From: Lachnospiraceae bacterium
GTDB lineage: Bacteria; Bacillota; Clostridia; Lachnospirales; Lachnospiraceae
Direction: 5' to 3'
Assembly (NCBI GenBank): GCA_017618195.1
Contig: JAFZUW010000060.1
Location: 1 to 39,484 of the forward strand
Length of the DNA stretch: 39,484 bases
Shown: positions 14,660-22,538 of the stretch, in pieces
Layout: each line of letters opens with the position of its first letter
Position numbering within the stretch: position 1 is the first letter of the stretch
The notes under the pieces: generated by a model
What the model was told of the DNA's origin: nothing
Database searches by the model: none
The model's input: the letters and a program-made list of their open reading frames with translations, nothing else
Translations under genes and position numbers: made by a program

Positions 14660-15682
14660 TTATTTGATTTCTACTACCCAACCTTCAGGAGCTTCGATCT
14701 CACCCATCTGGATTCCGGTAAGCGTCTCACGAAGCTTCGTGCAGACCGGACCCATCTCGGTCATGCCGCTCGGCAGGAAAATCTCATCGCCGTGGTTGTC
14801 AATGCAGCCAACCGGGGAGATAACCGCTGCGGTACCGCAGAGACCGCACTCTGCGAAATCCTTAAGTTCGTCAACGAATACCTCGCGCTCCTCAACCTGC
14901 ATTCCGAGATAGTGCTCTGCAACATAGCAGAGGGAACGGCGGGTAATGGAAGGAAGAATCGTGGAGGATTTCGGAGTTACGAGCTTGTTGTCCTTCGTGA
15001 TGAAGATGAAGTTCGCACCGCCGGTCTCCTCAACCTTCGTTCTGGTAGCGGCATCGAGGTACATGTTCTCGGCATATCCGAGCTCGTGTGCTTCAACGAT
15101 TGCGTACAGGCTCATCGCGTAGTTCAGACCTGCCTTGATGTGGCCGGTTCCGTGAGGAGCCGCACGGTCGTAGTCACATACGCGGATGCGGATCGGCTTT
15201 ACGCCGCCCTTGAAGTAAGGGCCGACCGGCGTAACCAGGATACGGAACTGATACTCGTCCGCGGGCTTAACACCGATAACCGGGTTCGTACCCATCATGT
15301 AAGGACGAATGTAAAGGGTAGCGCCGCTTCCGAACGGCGGAACATAATCGATATTGGCTTTAACGACTGCCTTCACAGCCTCGATGAACTTCTGCTCATC
15401 GTACGGCGGAATGCGGAGTCTTCTTGCGGAATCCGCAAGACGGGAAGCGTTCAGGTCAGGACGGAAGGTAACGACACGGCCGTCCTTCGTATGATATGCC
15501 TTGAGACCTTCGAAAACGGTCTGTGCGTACTGGAATACGCCGGCACACTCATTCAATACTACGTTGGGATCGGTAACAAGCTTACCTTCCTCCCAAGCAC
15601 CGTTTTTGTAGTTAGCCACATAGCGGTAATCGGTTTCCATATAGCCGAATCCGAGGCTTGACCAGTCAATGTTCTTGCTCAT
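14660..15682 (-). CDS. ilvE: Branched-chain amino acid aminotransferase
   Basis: PLP enzyme that interconverts leucine, isoleucine and valine with their 2-oxo acids. The 340-residue protein is of the fold-type IV BCAT2 class (typical length 340-360). Visible parts are ALQ-like VFQYAQTVFEGLKAY near 50-64, FRPDLNASRL near 74-83, LYIRPYMMGT near 126-135, the PLP lysine in GHIKAGLNYA, and the PLP-phosphate regions EETGGANFIF and RRSLCYVAEHYLGMQVEER. The ATG at 15682 has GAGAGG eight bases upstream; an in-frame GTG nine bases earlier would overlap that site. It appears monocistronic, with its own promoter and terminator. Confidence 0.94.
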   Translation of the reverse strand: MSKNIDWSSLGFGYMETDYRYVANYKNGAWEEGKLVTDPNVVLNECAGVFQYAQTVFEGLKAYHTKDGRVVTFRPDLNASRLADSARRLRIPPYDEQKFIEAVKAVVKANIDYVPPFGSGATLYIRPYMMGTNPVIGVKPADEYQFRILVTPVGPYFKGGVKPIRIRVCDYDRAAPHGTGHIKAGLNYAMSLYAIVEAHELGYAENMYLDAATRTKVEETGGANFIFITKDNKLVTPKSSTILPSITRRSLCYVAEHYLGMQVEEREVFVDELKDFAECGLCGTAAVISPVGCIDNHGDEIFLPSGMTEMGPVCTKLRETLTGIQMGEIEAPEGWVVEIK

Positions 15683-15730
15683 ATGCTTCACCTCTCAGAT
15701 TAACGTCTTCTGACGAAATAACTTGCACAA

Positions 15731-15759
15731 ATTGTAACGCAACTTACTTGGTATTTCAA
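15731..15759 (-). promoter_or_regulatory. Promoter of ilvE
   Basis: On the minus strand TTGAAA (15759-15754), a 17-base spacer and TACAAT (15736-15731), about 50 bases before the ATG. Confidence 0.7.
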
Positions 15760-15784
15760 GACTTTTCTGAAAGAAAGATTTTTC

Positions 15785-15813
15785 TTGCAAAGATGGAAAA
15801 GAGATGATATAAT
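15785..15813 (+). promoter_or_regulatory. Promoter of the zinc-ribbon protein gene
   Basis: TTGCAA (15785-15790), a 17-base spacer and a perfect TATAAT (15808-15813). In the leader ATGACATTT (15828-15836) and AAATGTCAT (15863-15871) can form a 9-bp hairpin that ends four bases before the ribosome binding site. Confidence 0.7.
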
Positions 15814-15885
15814 GACTGAAAAGGTAAATGACATTTAACAGTCCGGAACGTGTGAAGCGGTAAAATGTCATAAAGGTGGAGGACA

Positions 15886-17187
15886 ATGACGAATCAGATC
15901 AAATGCCCGGGATGCGGGTGGACACTTGAATATGATCCCGCTCTCAAGAAATTCTGCTGTATTTTCTGTGATACGGCCTATTCGATTGCCGAACTGCGGA
16001 GCATGCGCGGCGAAGAACCCGTGAACACGGCATTTGCCGGCAAGGCAGACGGTGAAGGCAGGACGGACGCTCCCGCGGCCGGCGCGGCGGGAACAACGCC
16101 TGCCCGAAACATACAAAGAGACCGCATGGCCATGCCCGAGGAAGGCATCAGAAAAGTGCGCGGAACCATTCCGATGAACGTTCTGACCTGCCGTTCGTGC
16201 GGTGCGGAACTGTTGATGAACCATGTGGAGGCATCCTCGTTCTGCGCTTATTGCGGACAGGCAACAATCGCTTCGGAACGGATCGAAGACTGGCTTGAGC
16301 CGGATACCATTATCCCCTTCGAAGTGACAAAGGACGAGGCGGAGCGCATTATCCGTGACCGTCTTAACGAGGGATACTTCATTCCCGAAGGAATCAAGAA
16401 CTTCAAGACGGACCGTCTCCGCGGAATCTATATTCCGTATTGGCTGTTCGACATCTATTGCGCGGATAACCAGGGCTGGTATTATAAATCCGGCAAATAC
16501 GCCTATTACGCACACCGCGTCGCGGACTGCGAACTGAGGAATTTCACAACGGAAGCGTCGGCTCGTTTTAATGACGAGTATTCGATCAAGCTTGAGCCGT
16601 TTAATACTTCGAGAAGGGTTAAGTTTCACGAAGCATATCTTTCGGGCTTCTATTCGGACCGTTTTGACGTGAACGATAAAGAAGCGGAAGCCATTGCCGT
16701 CAATCGGGCAGAGAAACTGTTCAACGATGAGGTCGGGGCTACGGTCCCCGGATCCCGTCATAAACTGAAATATTCCGGCTTGAAGCCCGAGATCCTTCAT
16801 GAAGAGTACTCGATGCTTCCGGTCTGGTTCCTGACCTTCCGTTACGAAGACAGTCCGTATACGATTCTCGTAAACGGCCAGACACGGAAAATGGTCGGAG
16901 CCGTCCCGTATGTAAAGAAGAAGGCGGCGTCGCTGTTTGCGATAATGGCGGCGGTCTTCTGTCCGATATTGGCAGTCGTATTTTCCTATCTGAATTACCT
17001 TATGGGACGAATATGGGCCATGAATGATGATTCCGATATACCTGCATATTATATCGCCATCATTGTACTTCTCTTCGGATGGACGTGGGTCGCGGCAATC
17101 CGGAAATACAAACAAATGAAAAAGAGTATCGGACTCACATGTGCAACATCAACTAACCGTTTTGTAAAAGAAAGGCAGGATCATTAA
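15886..17187 (+). CDS. Zinc-ribbon membrane protein of unknown function
   Basis: A 433-residue protein with two N-terminal zinc-ribbon knuckle sets. The first is CPGCGWTLEY with CCIFC (residues 7-29). The second is CRSCGAELL with FCAYCG (near 103-126), a TFIIB-like arrangement. A Gly/Ala-rich linker of about 60 residues separates them. The middle region is soluble and aromatic-rich (RGIYIPYWLFDIYC). Two membrane helices lie near the C-terminus, about 348-372 and 388-408. The ATG follows GGTGGAGG. Similar zinc-ribbon proteins are common in clostridia, but their function is not established to my knowledge. The stop codon overlaps the start of the next small membrane-protein gene (TAATG), so the two probably act together. 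Confidence 0.8.
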   Translation: MTNQIKCPGCGWTLEYDPALKKFCCIFCDTAYSIAELRSMRGEEPVNTAFAGKADGEGRTDAPAAGAAGTTPARNIQRDRMAMPEEGIRKVRGTIPMNVLTCRSCGAELLMNHVEASSFCAYCGQATIASERIEDWLEPDTIIPFEVTKDEAERIIRDRLNEGYFIPEGIKNFKTDRLRGIYIPYWLFDIYCADNQGWYYKSGKYAYYAHRVADCELRNFTTEASARFNDEYSIKLEPFNTSRRVKFHEAYLSGFYSDRFDVNDKEAEAIAVNRAEKLFNDEVGATVPGSRHKLKYSGLKPEILHEEYSMLPVWFLTFRYEDSPYTILVNGQTRKMVGAVPYVKKKAASLFAIMAAVFCPILAVVFSYLNYLMGRIWAMNDDSDIPAYYIAIIVLLFGWTWVAAIRKYKQMKKSIGLTCATSTNRFVKERQDH

Positions 17188-17450
17188 TGGGAGCATTTTA
17201 CTGGATTACAGGCATTCTTCTCGGGATTGCGATCGGTCTCGGACTGGCGCTCAGGATCATCGTAACGCTCGTCATGAAGTCCAATGACATCGGTGATTCC
17301 TGCGGAACAAGCACGGACTTCGGCCGCGGCGTTACAATCCTTGAAAAGAAGAACGGCATAAGCAGCACCAAAAAACTCGAGAAACAGCTCGATTCCGGCC
17401 GCGCGCTGCTGAACATACGCCGCGACACAGTCGGCCTCCCGAGGAAATAA
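17187..17450 (+). CDS. Small membrane protein, partner of the zinc-ribbon protein
   Basis: An 87-residue protein with one N-terminal membrane helix (about residues 5-29, rich in Gly, Ile and Leu) and a charged cytoplasmic tail (LEKKNGISSTKKLEKQLDSGR). I do not recognise the family. Its ATG overlaps the stop codon of the preceding gene by one base (TAATG), with AGGCAGGA upstream, which indicates translational coupling. A strong terminator at 17482 ends this two-gene operon. Confidence 0.75.
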   Translation: MGAFYWITGILLGIAIGLGLALRIIVTLVMKSNDIGDSCGTSTDFGRGVTILEKKNGISSTKKLEKQLDSGRALLNIRRDTVGLPRK

Positions 17451-17481
17451 CGGCGGACAATGACATTAAGGAAAACTTCAG

Positions 17482-17516
17482 GCTGCGAAGGCGGAAAACC
17501 TTCGCAGCTTTTTTTT
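17482..17516 (+). terminator. Strong terminator of the zinc-ribbon operon
   Basis: GCTGCGAAGG (17482-17491) and CCTTCGCAGC (17499-17508) form a perfect 10-bp stem with the loop CGGAAAA, followed by eight T. Confidence 0.95.
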
Positions 17517-17639
17517 GCTGCATTTTCCGCTATATTCAGAATAAGAATCCAATCATTTAAGAAATCCGCCTTTCAAAAGGGAACTATATTTGTGAAAGCG
17601 GTTGAAAGAAACAATTATCGCCGAAAGGAGGTCGCGTCC

Positions 17640-18203
17640 GTGGAGGATGTTTTAACTGACAATCAGATTGTGGAACTGTTTCAGAGCGGTTCAGACAGCG
17701 CGCTTAATGAACTGCGTAAGAAGTACGGTGCACAGATGCAGAGAATTGCCGAAAGCATTCTTGCGGACAAGAGAGATGCGGAAGAGTGTCTGAACGATGC
17801 CTATCTTGGCGCGTGGAAGAATATCTCTGCCGCCGCCCCGGACAATCTGAAGGCATATCTGTTTCGCATGACCCGGTATTGCGCCTTTAAGCGTTTACGG
17901 ACCAATCTGGCGCAAAAACGCGGAGGGCATGTTCTGACGACATCATATGAGGAACTGTCCGAGTGCATTCCGGAATATCGTATGAACGAGACAGAACAGG
18001 ATTCAAAACTGAAAGAACAGATTGAGGAGTATCTACGGGATCTGTCGAAAGAAAAACGTGCTATCTTCCTCGGAAGGTTCTGGTTCATGTACTCTGTTGC
18101 GGAGATTGCGGAGCGATTGGGCAGAGATGAAAAGTATGTCAGCAACCAGTTGTATAACCTGAAAAAACAATTCAAGAAGCATCTTGGAAGAAAGGAAGGA
18201 TAA
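17640..18203 (+). CDS. ECF-type RNA polymerase sigma factor
   Basis: A 187-residue alternative sigma factor. Region 2 is seen in LFQSGSDSALNELRKKYGAQ and DKRDAEECLNDAYLGAWKNI. The region 2.4-like part is PDNLKAYLFRMTRYCAFKRLR. Region 4 is LSKEKRAIFLGRFWFMYSVA followed by the helix-turn-helix EIAERLGRDEKYVSNQLYNL. The start is GTG at 17640, because a perfect AAAGGAGG lies eight bases before it. The same frame stays open upstream, but that part runs through the terminator of the preceding operon and has no ribosome binding site. The next gene starts one base after its stop and encodes a probable membrane anti-sigma factor. Confidence 0.9.
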   Translation: MEDVLTDNQIVELFQSGSDSALNELRKKYGAQMQRIAESILADKRDAEECLNDAYLGAWKNISAAAPDNLKAYLFRMTRYCAFKRLRTNLAQKRGGHVLTTSYEELSECIPEYRMNETEQDSKLKEQIEEYLRDLSKEKRAIFLGRFWFMYSVAEIAERLGRDEKYVSNQLYNLKKQFKKHLGRKEG

Positions 18204-18204
18204 A

Positions 18205-19209
18205 ATGAAAGGATTGGATTTACATAATGCGATGACCGAAATTGATGAGTCTTTCATCAAAGAGGCCGATCAGATTCTTACGAATTCCCGCGTATGTGAG
18301 ATGACAAATGCAACGCAGGAATTCGGAGGCAGAAAAAACCGCAGGAAATCATTCCGCATCGCGTTGATTGCGGCATGTCTCACAGCGCTGTTGGCAGGCA
18401 CGGTTGTGGCGGGAGCCAAGGCACTGAAGGAAAGCCGATTCCTGGAACTGTTCGGGACCAAAGAACACGCGCGGGAACTGGAAGAGGCTGTAATAACGAA
18501 AGATCTTACCGCAAAACTCGGGAATGTGACGATTGCTGTGGAAGACATCGTAGTCGACAAACATATCATTTATGCGGAGATCAGTACAGACTATGCGCTG
18601 GACGAACCTGACGGATGGCTTCATGAAGCCTGTGAATATTCTCTGGAAATTACCGGCGAGGCGGTGTTTGCCGTTGATGAGAAATATGCATGTTTCAGAG
18701 GTGCTTCACCGTTCTGCAGAGATGGAAAACTGTGGTATTTATATGTAATCGAGTATGTGGACGGAATCGACCTGGGACATGAAAAAATGCAGCTTACCGT
18801 CGAGGATGCCGAGAATCACAAGGCCAAATTTGAGTGGGTCAACAATTACACGGCCAAGAGCGAAGTGATCACGGTCAACCACGAGGTGGACGGGATCACC
18901 GTGACTGATATTCGGTTCTCGCTGACGGAGATGGTGATTTATGCGAAGGCGGAGCAGGAGTTTACACTGCGTTTTGATTACATCAGGCTGGACGATGGAA
19001 CGGTTCTGTATTACGATGAAAACAACGGTATGCTGAGCAGAATGGGAGGCTCCCTTAAAGGCAGTGACGTAGGCGAAGGATGGGAAGCAAGAAAATTCTT
19101 CACGCTGCTTTCCGGATTCGCAGAGAAGGACAGCAGGGAATGGCAGTTTGTGCCTTATGAACGGATCCAGAGCATATGCATTAACGGCGAGGAAATCCGG
19201 ATTCGATAA
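18205..19209 (+). CDS. Probable membrane-bound anti-sigma factor
   Basis: A 334-residue single-pass membrane protein. Residues 1-50 are cytoplasmic and would hold the sigma factor (NAMTEIDESFIKEADQIL). The membrane helix is 51-72, preceded by GGRKNRRKSFR. About 260 residues lie outside, with a beta-rich domain like the DUF4179-type proteins that often follow clostridial ECF sigma genes. Its start is one base after the sigma stop, and AAAGGAAGGA lies upstream. The anti-sigma role is inferred from topology and position; no zinc-type HxxxCxxC motif of the ZAS class is present. The signal sensed is unknown. A terminator follows at 19229. Confidence 0.7.
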   Translation: MKGLDLHNAMTEIDESFIKEADQILTNSRVCEMTNATQEFGGRKNRRKSFRIALIAACLTALLAGTVVAGAKALKESRFLELFGTKEHARELEEAVITKDLTAKLGNVTIAVEDIVVDKHIIYAEISTDYALDEPDGWLHEACEYSLEITGEAVFAVDEKYACFRGASPFCRDGKLWYLYVIEYVDGIDLGHEKMQLTVEDAENHKAKFEWVNNYTAKSEVITVNHEVDGITVTDIRFSLTEMVIYAKAEQEFTLRFDYIRLDDGTVLYYDENNGMLSRMGGSLKGSDVGEGWEARKFFTLLSGFAEKDSREWQFVPYERIQSICINGEEIRIR

Positions 19210-19228
19210 AACTTAATGATAAGACGGG

Positions 19229-19266
19229 ATATCCCCGGCAGTACAGACGACTGCCGGGGATATTTT
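19229..19266 (+). terminator. Terminator of the ECF sigma operon
   Basis: ATATCCCCGGCAGT (19229-19242) and ACTGCCGGGGATAT (19250-19263) form a perfect 14-bp stem around ACAGACG, followed by TTTA. Confidence 0.88.
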
Positions 19267-19269
19267 ATG

Positions 19270-19298
19270 TTGTAGAAAAACGGAATTAGTGCTATAAT
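19270..19298 (+). promoter_or_regulatory. Extended -10 promoter of apt
   Basis: TGCTATAAT (TATAAT at 19293-19298) is a perfect extended -10. The -35 TTGTAG (19270-19275) at 17 bases is weak. The leader of about 80 bases can form a hairpin GTGTGAAA/TTTCGCAC. Confidence 0.65.
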
Positions 19299-19383
19299 CA
19301 TATTTTTAGAATGGGTGCTTGTGTGAAATGGGATTTTTCGCACGGGAAAGCCCATGAAAATGGGAAAAAAGAGGGTTTACGCC

Positions 19384-19911
19384 ATGAAAAAGAAGATTGA
19401 AGATTATGTACGGACCATTCCGGATTTTCCGGAGCCGGGAATCATGTTTCGTGATGTAACGAGTGTCATCCAGGATCCCGACGGACTGAAGCTTGCTATC
19501 GACAGCATGCAGAAGCTTCTGAAGAACACGGAGTTTGATGTTGCGGTAGGCGCAGAGTCTCGCGGCTTCATCTTCGGTGCGCCGATCGCATATAACCTGC
19601 ACAAGTCCTTCGTGCTTGCCCGTAAGAAAGGCAAACTTCCCTGCGAAACCATCGAGCAGTCCTACGAGCTTGAATACGGCACCGCGACCGTAGAGATGCA
19701 TAAGGACGCAATTAAGCCCGGCGACCGCGTTGTCATCGTTGACGACCTCATCGCAACCGGCGGCACAATCGAAGCCATCATCAAAATGGTAGAACGCCTC
19801 GGCGGTACCGTCGTAAAGATCATCTTCCTGATGGAACTCGAAGGACTCGAAGGCCGTAAGCGCCTGAAGAACTACGACGTTGAGTCGGTAATTAAGTATC
19901 CCGGGAAGTAG
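19384..19911 (+). CDS. apt: Adenine phosphoribosyltransferase
   Basis: Purine-salvage enzyme that joins adenine and PRPP to make AMP and pyrophosphate in the cytoplasm. The 175-residue protein begins MKKKIEDYVRTIPDFPEPGI, a typical Apt N-terminus, and carries GAESRGFIFGAPIA near 56-69. The PRPP-binding motif VVIVDDLIATGGT is near 116-128. The ATG at 19384 is eight bases after GAGGG; an in-frame ATG 30 bases earlier would add an atypical extension (MKMGKKRVYA). It precedes rsh, the common order in Firmicutes. Because (p)ppGpp and purine nucleotide pools are linked, this pairing is functionally sensible. Confidence 0.95.
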   Translation: MKKKIEDYVRTIPDFPEPGIMFRDVTSVIQDPDGLKLAIDSMQKLLKNTEFDVAVGAESRGFIFGAPIAYNLHKSFVLARKKGKLPCETIEQSYELEYGTATVEMHKDAIKPGDRVVIVDDLIATGGTIEAIIKMVERLGGTVVKIIFLMELEGLEGRKRLKNYDVESVIKYPGK

Positions 19912-19983
19912 CCCCACGGATGCCCCTTGCTTTTTGAAAACGACCACACGTCGTATCCCGAGCGGGGAGGAAACATATACCCT

Positions 19984-20017
19984 GTTCGTATCGTCACTCA
20001 TACCGGAGGATACGAAC
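19984..20017. repeat. 9-bp perfect hairpin downstream of apt
   Basis: GTTCGTATC (19984-19992) and GATACGAAC (20009-20017) with a 16-base loop. It is the first element of the 345-base structured gap between apt and rsh (19912-20256). No promoter or protein gene was found in that gap. Confidence 0.6.
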
Positions 20018-20093
20018 GAAGACGCGACTGCCGGGCAGTTGCGGGTAGAAGAATAGAATAGTGCGGTCCCGCTGAGCAGAGAGCGCTTTTTGA

Positions 20094-20167
20094 GTATGGG
20101 CGCGTCAGGCGGGAGACATGCGAAGGATTCAGCTCCTGAGGCTGTCTCCCGCCTAGACAGCCCATAC
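20094..20167. repeat. Structured intergenic repeat, copy 2
   Basis: GTATGGGC (20094-20101) pairs with GCCCATAC (20160-20167). After GCGTC, AGGCGGGAGACA (20107-20118) pairs perfectly with TGTCTCCCGCCT (20143-20154). The hairpin AGGATTCAGCTCCT (20124-20137) is identical to the one at 14561-14574, and its distance from GGGCGCGTC (20098-20106) is also identical. Two more stems cross around it: CGGGCAGTT/AACTGCCCG (20032-20040, 20172-20180) and TGCGGTCC/GGACCGCA (20062-20069, 20190-20197). Confidence 0.7.
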
Positions 20168-20256
20168 CGATAACTGCCCGCCGCCCGGCGGACCGCAAAT
20201 GCAATACAGAGGCCGCAGCTGCCGAGCAGCCTGCGTCCCGGAAAGGAGGATTCAGT

Positions 20257-22527
20257 ATGAGTGACGATACGAAAGACGTCGGACGCGTCGGTATGACTAC
20301 CGATTTTACCGACCCTGAGATTCTGCACCAGAAGCTTCTTGCCACAATCCGGAAGTACCGTCCGAATACGGATCTTTCTTCCGTTGAAAAGGCATATGAA
20401 CTTGCCAAAAAGGCCCACGGCGACCAGCGCCGTAAGAGCGGCGAGCCTTACATTATCCATCCGCTTTCGGTGGCGATCATCCTCGCCGAGCTGGAGATGG
20501 ATAAGGAAACGATTATCGCGGGAATCCTCCACGACGTTGTCGAGGATACCGATGTAACCGAGGAGCAGATTGTTGAGCAGTTCGGCAAGGAAGTTGCGCT
20601 TCTCGTCGGCGGCGTTACCAAGCTGACACAGATCAATTATTCGCAGGATAAGATCGAAGTCCAGGCGGAGAACCTCCGTAAGATGTTCATCGCGATGGCA
20701 AAGGATATCCGTGTCGTTGTTATCAAGCTTGCCGACCGTCTGCACAACCAGCGGACCATGCAGTATCAGTCGCCCGAAAAGCAGATCGAGAAGTCGCGTG
20801 AGACGCTGGACATTTATTCGCCTCTTGCGCAGCGTCTCGGTATCAGCAAGATCAAGACCGAGCTCGATGATCTCGCACTTAAGTATCTTGAGCCCGAAGT
20901 GTATAAGGAACTGTCCGAAGGCATCAAAGCGACGCGTGCGGAGCGCGAAGCCTTCATCAGCGGCATTACGAGCGAGGTGGAGAAGCACCTGAAGGAAGCC
21001 GGTATCGAAGCGGAGATCAGCGGACGAGCGAAGCATTTCTTCAGCATTTACCGGAAAATGGTAAATCAGAACAAGACGCTTGACCAGATCTATGACCTTT
21101 TCGCCATCCGTATTATCGTGGATTCCGTAAAGGACTGCTATGCCGCGCTCGGCGTTATCCATGAGATTTACAAGCCCATCCCCGGGCGTTTTAAAGACTA
21201 TATCGCGATGCCGAAGCCCAATATGTACCAGTCGCTTCATACATCGCTGATCGCTCCGAACGGAACACCGTTTGAGATTCAGATCCGTACGAAGGAAATG
21301 CACCGTATCGCCGAATACGGTATCGCGGCGCATTGGAAATACAAAGAGGCGCAGGAAGGCCGTACGAGCAAGGAAAGCGAAGCCGAGAAGATGAACTGGC
21401 TCCGCGAAGTACTCGAGTGGCAGCGCGACATGTCGGACAACAAGGAGTTCCTTGACTCTTTGAAGAACGACTTCGACCTCTTTAACGAAAGCGTATACTG
21501 CTTTACGCCTACCGGCGACGTGAAGACGCTTCCGGTCGGCAGCAACCCGGTCGACTTTGCTTACAGCATACACAGCGCGGTCGGCAACAAGATGATCGGC
21601 GCCAAGGTTAACGGCAAATTAGTCACGATCGATTATGAGATCCAGAACGGCGACCAGATTGAGATTCTTACTTCCGCGAACTCCCGCGGTCCGAGCCTTG
21701 ACTGGCTTAAGATCGTTAAGAGCTCACAGGCGAAGAACAAGATCAGCCAGTGGTTCAAGGCAGAGCTGAAAGAGGACAACATCCAGCACGGACGAAACCT
21801 CGTTACCGAATACGCGAAGAACAAAGGCTATAAGCTTTCCGACCTGTTAAAGCCGGAATACCAGGAAGTGTGTCTCCGCAAATACGGTTTCCGCGACTGG
21901 GATTCGCTGCTTGCGGCAATCGGTCACGGCAGTCTTAAGGAAGGCCAGATCGTCAACCGGCTGCAGGAGGAATGGAAGAAGGCGCAGGGACGCATCCTTA
22001 CGGACGACCAGGTGCTTGCGAACGTTTCCGACCATGTCGGCGAGCGTACGCGTTCCGTCCATCATAAGGGAAGCATTATCGTACAGGGAATGGACGATGT
22101 CGCGGTGCATTTTTCCAAGTGCTGCGCACCGGTTCCCGGAGACGAGATTATCGGATATGTAACAAGAGGGCGCGGCGTGACGATCCATCGTACCGACTGC
22201 GTGAACATGATCCATCTGCCGGAATCGGATAAGGTTCGTCTGATCGACGCGGAATGGAACGTGGAGCCGGGCGGCAAAGAAGACCGCATCTACAATGCTG
22301 AGATCCGTATCTTTGCGAGAAACAACCCCGGCGTGCTGCTCGGCGTCATGAAGATCCTGAGCGAAGACAAAGTGAATATCAACTCCGTATCCGCGAGACC
22401 CGGCAAGAACGACGTCAGCACGATCAATGTCTCATTTGCCATCCACGGAAAGGAACAGCTGAATGCAATCATCAACCGGATTTCCGCGGAACCCAATGTT
22501 ATCGACATTGAGCGGACGACCGGGTGA
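20257..22527 (+). CDS. rsh: Bifunctional (p)ppGpp synthetase/hydrolase (RelA/SpoT homologue, Rel)
   Basis: Makes and degrades the stringent-response alarmone (p)ppGpp. The 756-residue protein has the full long-RSH layout. The HD hydrolase domain comes first, with His70 in IIHPL and HDVVEDT near 92-98, intact metal ligands that imply active hydrolysis. The synthetase domain has PIPGRFKDYIAMPKPNMYQS near 307-326. The TGS domain is VYCFTPTGDVKTLPVGSNP near 411-429. The zinc-finger region has SKCCAPVPGDEIIGY, and the C-terminal ACT domain is FARNNPGVLLGVMKILSEDK. GGAAAGGAGG before the ATG is a strong ribosome binding site. It lies in the conserved apt - rsh - MBL - hemZ order, with an unusually structured 345-base gap in front. 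Confidence 0.95.
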   Translation: MSDDTKDVGRVGMTTDFTDPEILHQKLLATIRKYRPNTDLSSVEKAYELAKKAHGDQRRKSGEPYIIHPLSVAIILAELEMDKETIIAGILHDVVEDTDVTEEQIVEQFGKEVALLVGGVTKLTQINYSQDKIEVQAENLRKMFIAMAKDIRVVVIKLADRLHNQRTMQYQSPEKQIEKSRETLDIYSPLAQRLGISKIKTELDDLALKYLEPEVYKELSEGIKATRAEREAFISGITSEVEKHLKEAGIEAEISGRAKHFFSIYRKMVNQNKTLDQIYDLFAIRIIVDSVKDCYAALGVIHEIYKPIPGRFKDYIAMPKPNMYQSLHTSLIAPNGTPFEIQIRTKEMHRIAEYGIAAHWKYKEAQEGRTSKESEAEKMNWLREVLEWQRDMSDNKEFLDSLKNDFDLFNESVYCFTPTGDVKTLPVGSNPVDFAYSIHSAVGNKMIGAKVNGKLVTIDYEIQNGDQIEILTSANSRGPSLDWLKIVKSSQAKNKISQWFKAELKEDNIQHGRNLVTEYAKNKGYKLSDLLKPEYQEVCLRKYGFRDWDSLLAAIGHGSLKEGQIVNRLQEEWKKAQGRILTDDQVLANVSDHVGERTRSVHHKGSIIVQGMDDVAVHFSKCCAPVPGDEIIGYVTRGRGVTIHRTDCVNMIHLPESDKVRLIDAEWNVEPGGKEDRIYNAEIRIFARNNPGVLLGVMKILSEDKVNINSVSARPGKNDVSTINVSFAIHGKEQLNAIINRISAEPNVIDIERTTG

Positions 22528-22538
22528 AAGGATACGCG

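Noticed and set aside
17460-17639. Longer N-terminus for the ECF sigma factor
   Set aside because: The frame is open, but this part contains the strong terminator at 17482-17516 and lacks a ribosome binding site. The GTG at 17640 has a perfect AAAGGAGG.
17590-17640. Autoregulatory ECF promoter (GGAAC...CGGTT)
   Set aside because: The two half-sites are separated by only 14 bases instead of the usual 16-17, so the match is not convincing.
19299-19383. Purine riboswitch in the apt leader
   Set aside because: The leader has hairpins, but the conserved TATAA...TCTACC...loop-loop pattern of purine aptamers is missing and there is no expression-platform terminator.
19306-21573. 755-codon open frame on the minus strand across apt and rsh
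   Set aside because: It is antisense to two clear genes and spans their structured gap; it shows no domain. It reflects third-position GC bias.
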